Assembly: GCA_031273075.1 (NCBI GenBank)
Contig: JAISSM010000007.1
Location: 1 to 22,634 of the forward strand
Origin: Rickettsiales bacterium
Lineage (GTDB): Bacteria > Pseudomonadota > Alphaproteobacteria > Rs-D84
Length of the DNA: 22,634 nucleotides
Direction of reading: 5' to 3'
Shown here: positions 20,417 to 22,634 of the stretch, one piece after another
How the letters are laid out: each line of letters opens with the position of its first letter
How positions within the stretch are numbered: position 1 is the first letter of the stretch
The notes under the pieces: generated by a model
What the model was told of the DNA's origin: nothing
Database searches by the model: none
What the model saw: only the letters and a program-made list of their open reading frames with translations
Position numbers and translations under genes: made by a program

Positions 20417-22498
20417 ATGGCGGACGGATTCAAATTATTTTCATTGTCGGGCAAGGGCAAGGGCATCGGTATTTTCGATTCAAGCAAATACAAGATACAC
20501 GAGCAGGATCCGTATGCCCAGATGTTCTGGATCATGCGCTGGAACATCGCGGTGTGGATTTTGTGCTATTTCGGATTTGCCTTCGGTTTATGCGCGGAGC
20601 ACATCGCGCGGTACGGATGGTCCCCCGCGACCTATGCGTGGGTAAAAATCTTTTTCGAAAATATGTTCTATTCCTATGGATTTTCGGTTTTCGCCGAAGT
20701 CCCAGGCTGGCTCGGGCGATGTTTATTTCGGCCGGATATGGCGGCTTTGGCCCCCCTCGTTTCCCTTATCCTTTATCATATGCTGCGCAACGACGCCTTT
20801 GAGAAAGAGCTGAATCCATACGGCAAGGACGTTTACGCGGAGTACTCGTCCCGCAAGGCCGTCGAGTCCGAGATCAAAAAGATGAAGCTGTTCGACGGAT
20901 TCATGATAGTTCTGGGCTATTTCAAAAAAAGACCCCTCAAAATGCCCGAAACATTGTCGGCCCTTTGCGTCGCGCCCCCCGGCACCGGAAAGACCGCGGG
21001 CGTCGTGGTCCCGACCATATTCGAATGCGCACACAACGTGTCCACCATAATAAACGACCCGAAGCCGGAATTAAAGCAGATCACAAGCGGGTGGTGCGCG
21101 AAGCACGGTTTCGTGTTCATTATGAACTGGGCCGGCCAGGACGATCCGATAAAAGACATTTATTATCCGTCGTGGAATCCTTTGTCGCCGGTTCACGTGC
21201 CGTTCCAGCAGGAGATGCGCGATCTTTACATAGATTCCATATGCACGGTTCTTATTCCGGACAAATCGTCCACGACCGCCGATCCGCACTGGACCGTTTC
21301 CGGCCGCAACGCCCTGTCCGGACTTGTTCAATTCATAGTGTCCAAAATCGATATGGCCAAGGCGGACGACTATTTCCACGCGCGGCTTCGCGCCGGAAAG
21401 TTCGACCAAGACGACGCGTCGGTTTTGGCGGAATACTATATGCGGATGAACGACGTCAACGCCCAGGCCGCCCAGACGCTTCTTTCGACCGGACGCCTGA
21501 ACGAGGCGAATTACGTTCACATCGGGACGTGGGCCAACATCCCCCCGGCGTGGCACGGGCGCGAGGCCTCCCTGTCCATGCTGTTGGACTGGCTTAACAT
21601 GAACCAAATCCGCATCGCGGAGGACATGGAGGCGCGGCGCAAGGCCGGCGACCAGATGATCATGATGGCCGATCCGATGCGCGACCTGTTCATAGACGCC
21701 GTGAACGAAGCGCGGCAATTCGGGTACGCCCACAGGTCGATATTGGAGCTGACCCAACTGGCCAACACGCCGGATAAGGAGCGCGGGTCCATACTGTCCA
21801 CCGTCATGGTCGGGCTGGGCATTTTCAGGAACGCCGCCGTTCGGAACCGCACAAGCCACAGCGATTTCCATTTCACCGATCTTCGCGGAATCAAAGACCC
21901 GAAGGACGGCAAGTGGAAGCCGGTTCACGTTTTCCTTTCCATAAACATGGTCGACGCGGACGCCGTGAATCCCATAACCGCCATATTCATAGAACTTATG
22001 AGCCAATTTCTTTTGGCCAACCATCCGGACAGCGTGTCCGCCGGCGAAAAGCTGGGGCCGTTCCCGGTTCTGTTCGTCCTTGACGAAATGCCCAAGATGC
22101 AAAGGCTTAAAGCCGTGATCCAAGGACCCGACCTCGGGCGCGGGTGCAAGGTTTCGTATCTTATAATCGGCCAGGATCTGCACCAGATCTCGGAGCGCTA
22201 TGGCGAAGACGCGGCCGCGACCATCATATCCACCACCGCGGGAAAAGTCGTGCTTCGCCAAAACGACGTGAAAACGGCGACGCAATTCTCCGAAATGATG
22301 GGCAAGGAAATCAAGATCGAAAAAAAGAAGGAAAAAGACGACAAGGGCAAAGAAGTCGAAAAAGAGGAGAAAAAGGAAAAAAATCTGTATACGGAAATGG
22401 AAATACGCACCCTGGACGATAAAAAACAGCTGGTGATATATCAAGGCTGGGCGCATCGGCCGATCGAAGCGGACAAGCAATACTGGTTCAACACGTAA
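20417..22498 (+). CDS. virD4: Type IV secretion coupling ATPase, VirD4/TraG family, ending at an in-frame TAA
   Basis: VirD4 is the inner-membrane hexameric ATPase that feeds substrates to a type IV secretion channel. From the ATG at 20417 the protein has 693 residues. Two hydrophobic segments (about 42-62 and 111-125) anchor it. Walker A PPGTGKT is at 187-193, with TIINDPKPELKQITSGW after it, and Walker B PVLFVLDEMPKM is at about 549-560, followed by YLIIGQDLHQISERYG. A lysine/glutamate-rich stretch at about 631-657 interrupts the domain near its end. An ATG 18 bases upstream is in frame but overlaps the promoter and is rejected. The TAA at 22496 follows KQYWFNT, and the same frame continues with sequence that looks like the family's C-terminal tail. 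No other T4SS gene is in the window. Confidence 0.93.
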   Translation: MADGFKLFSLSGKGKGIGIFDSSKYKIHEQDPYAQMFWIMRWNIAVWILCYFGFAFGLCAEHIARYGWSPATYAWVKIFFENMFYSYGFSVFAEVPGWLGRCLFRPDMAALAPLVSLILYHMLRNDAFEKELNPYGKDVYAEYSSRKAVESEIKKMKLFDGFMIVLGYFKKRPLKMPETLSALCVAPPGTGKTAGVVVPTIFECAHNVSTIINDPKPELKQITSGWCAKHGFVFIMNWAGQDDPIKDIYYPSWNPLSPVHVPFQQEMRDLYIDSICTVLIPDKSSTTADPHWTVSGRNALSGLVQFIVSKIDMAKADDYFHARLRAGKFDQDDASVLAEYYMRMNDVNAQAAQTLLSTGRLNEANYVHIGTWANIPPAWHGREASLSMLLDWLNMNQIRIAEDMEARRKAGDQMIMMADPMRDLFIDAVNEARQFGYAHRSILELTQLANTPDKERGSILSTVMVGLGIFRNAAVRNRTSHSDFHFTDLRGIKDPKDGKWKPVHVFLSINMVDADAVNPITAIFIELMSQFLLANHPDSVSAGEKLGPFPVLFVLDEMPKMQRLKAVIQGPDLGRGCKVSYLIIGQDLHQISERYGEDAAATIISTTAGKVVLRQNDVKTATQFSEMMGKEIKIEKKKEKDDKGKEVEKEEKKEKNLYTEMEIRTLDDKKQLVIYQGWAHRPIEADKQYWFNT

Positions 22499-22630
22499 TC
22501 GCTGAAAAACCGAAAACTTCCGGAGGCCGCGCCGCTGCCGGAACATCTTGTCGGCGCGCATATAAAAGCCATGGGGTATGATATGGAACGCGTCAGGGAG
22601 ATCAAAAGAAAGGTAGCAGGTAGCAATTAG
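22499..22630 (+). pseudogene. In-frame continuation of virD4 beyond its TAA
   Basis: In the virD4 frame the 43 codons after TAA are open and read SLKNRKLPEAAPLPEHL, VGAHIKAMGYDMERVREIK and RKVAGSN before TAG at 22628-22630. The pattern K-x-x-x-L-P-x-x-P-L-P following Y-W-F is what I expect at the end of VirD4-type ATPases. So the TAA may be a recent nonsense change (CAA to TAA is one step), a sequence error or a leaky stop. A separate small gene is less likely because no ribosome binding site or good start is seen. Confidence 0.5.
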
Positions 22631-22631
22631 C
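22611..22631. repeat. Heptamer tandem array at the 3' end of the virD4 frame
   Basis: Three 7-base units read AGGTAGC, AGGTAGC and AATTAGC. They encode the last residues and TAG stop of the virD4 continuation, as the array at 8501-8521 does for ispG. The window ends three bases later, so the array may be longer. Confidence 0.6.
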
Positions 22632-22634
22632 GGG

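Noticed and set aside
21071..22561. Minus-strand open frame of 496 codons opposite virD4
   Set aside because: It is antisense to clear Walker A and B motifs and has no recognisable domain.

Overview
This window looks like a chromosomal segment of an alphaproteobacterium, probably an uncultured or host-associated lineage. The evidence is the rsmG-parA-parB cluster with an internal parS-like site, the truB-rpsO-pnp-ybaB block, the MEP isoprenoid genes ispG and ispH, a VirD4-type coupling ATPase, and palindromic repeats that behave like the palindromic elements of Rickettsia and Wolbachia. No taxonomic search was possible, so this placement is inference. Base composition looks GC-rich for such lineages, but it was not computed. 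Coding density is very high and no gene-free stretch exceeds about 170 bases. No tRNA, rRNA, CRISPR array or transposase was seen.

Layout. Bases 1-7420 are a minus-strand block that reads mreB, xseB, mutS, truB, rpsO, pnp, ybaB (partial) with mostly overlapping or very short junctions: cell shape, DNA repair, tRNA modification, ribosome and RNA decay. A promoter for mreB sits directly against the terminator of the next block. Bases 7458-12325 are a second minus-strand block: a large exported cysteine-repeat protein, then ispG, then ispH, with hairpins, a heptamer array and a clean intrinsic terminator at the end. Bases 12370-15908 are a third minus-strand block: rsmG, parA, parS, parB, an IDI-like NUDIX protein and a GNAT acetyltransferase. 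Bases 16086-19575 run on the plus strand: a membrane-anchored TPR protein, fabD and fabG. fabG converges with, and overlaps, a minus-strand RluB/RsuA-type pseudouridine synthase. Divergent from that gene is virD4 (20417-22498), whose reading frame appears to continue beyond its stop.

How the genes work together. ispG and ispH carry out the last two iron-sulfur steps of the MEP pathway. fabD and fabG supply malonyl-ACP and the first reduction of fatty-acid elongation. ParA, ParB and parS form a chromosome segregation module. TruB, S15, PNPase and RluB concern RNA maturation and decay.

Unusual structure. (1) fabD carries an in-frame insertion of about 66 residues made of tandem palindromes, and the intergenic region upstream of virD4 contains the same kind of palindrome with 25 identical bases. 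(2) At least six short arrays of 7-bp tandem repeats, different in sequence but identical in period, lie between genes or over stop codons, usually next to hairpins. (3) Five genes that head transcription units have a TATAAT-like box exactly six bases before the start codon and no Shine-Dalgarno, which suggests leaderless mRNAs. (4) The 917-residue exported protein has two copies of an exactly spaced six-cysteine module. (5) IspG and IspH each depart from their family at a position known to act at the iron-sulfur active site. (6) virD4 has an in-frame TAA followed by what looks like its normal C-terminal tail.
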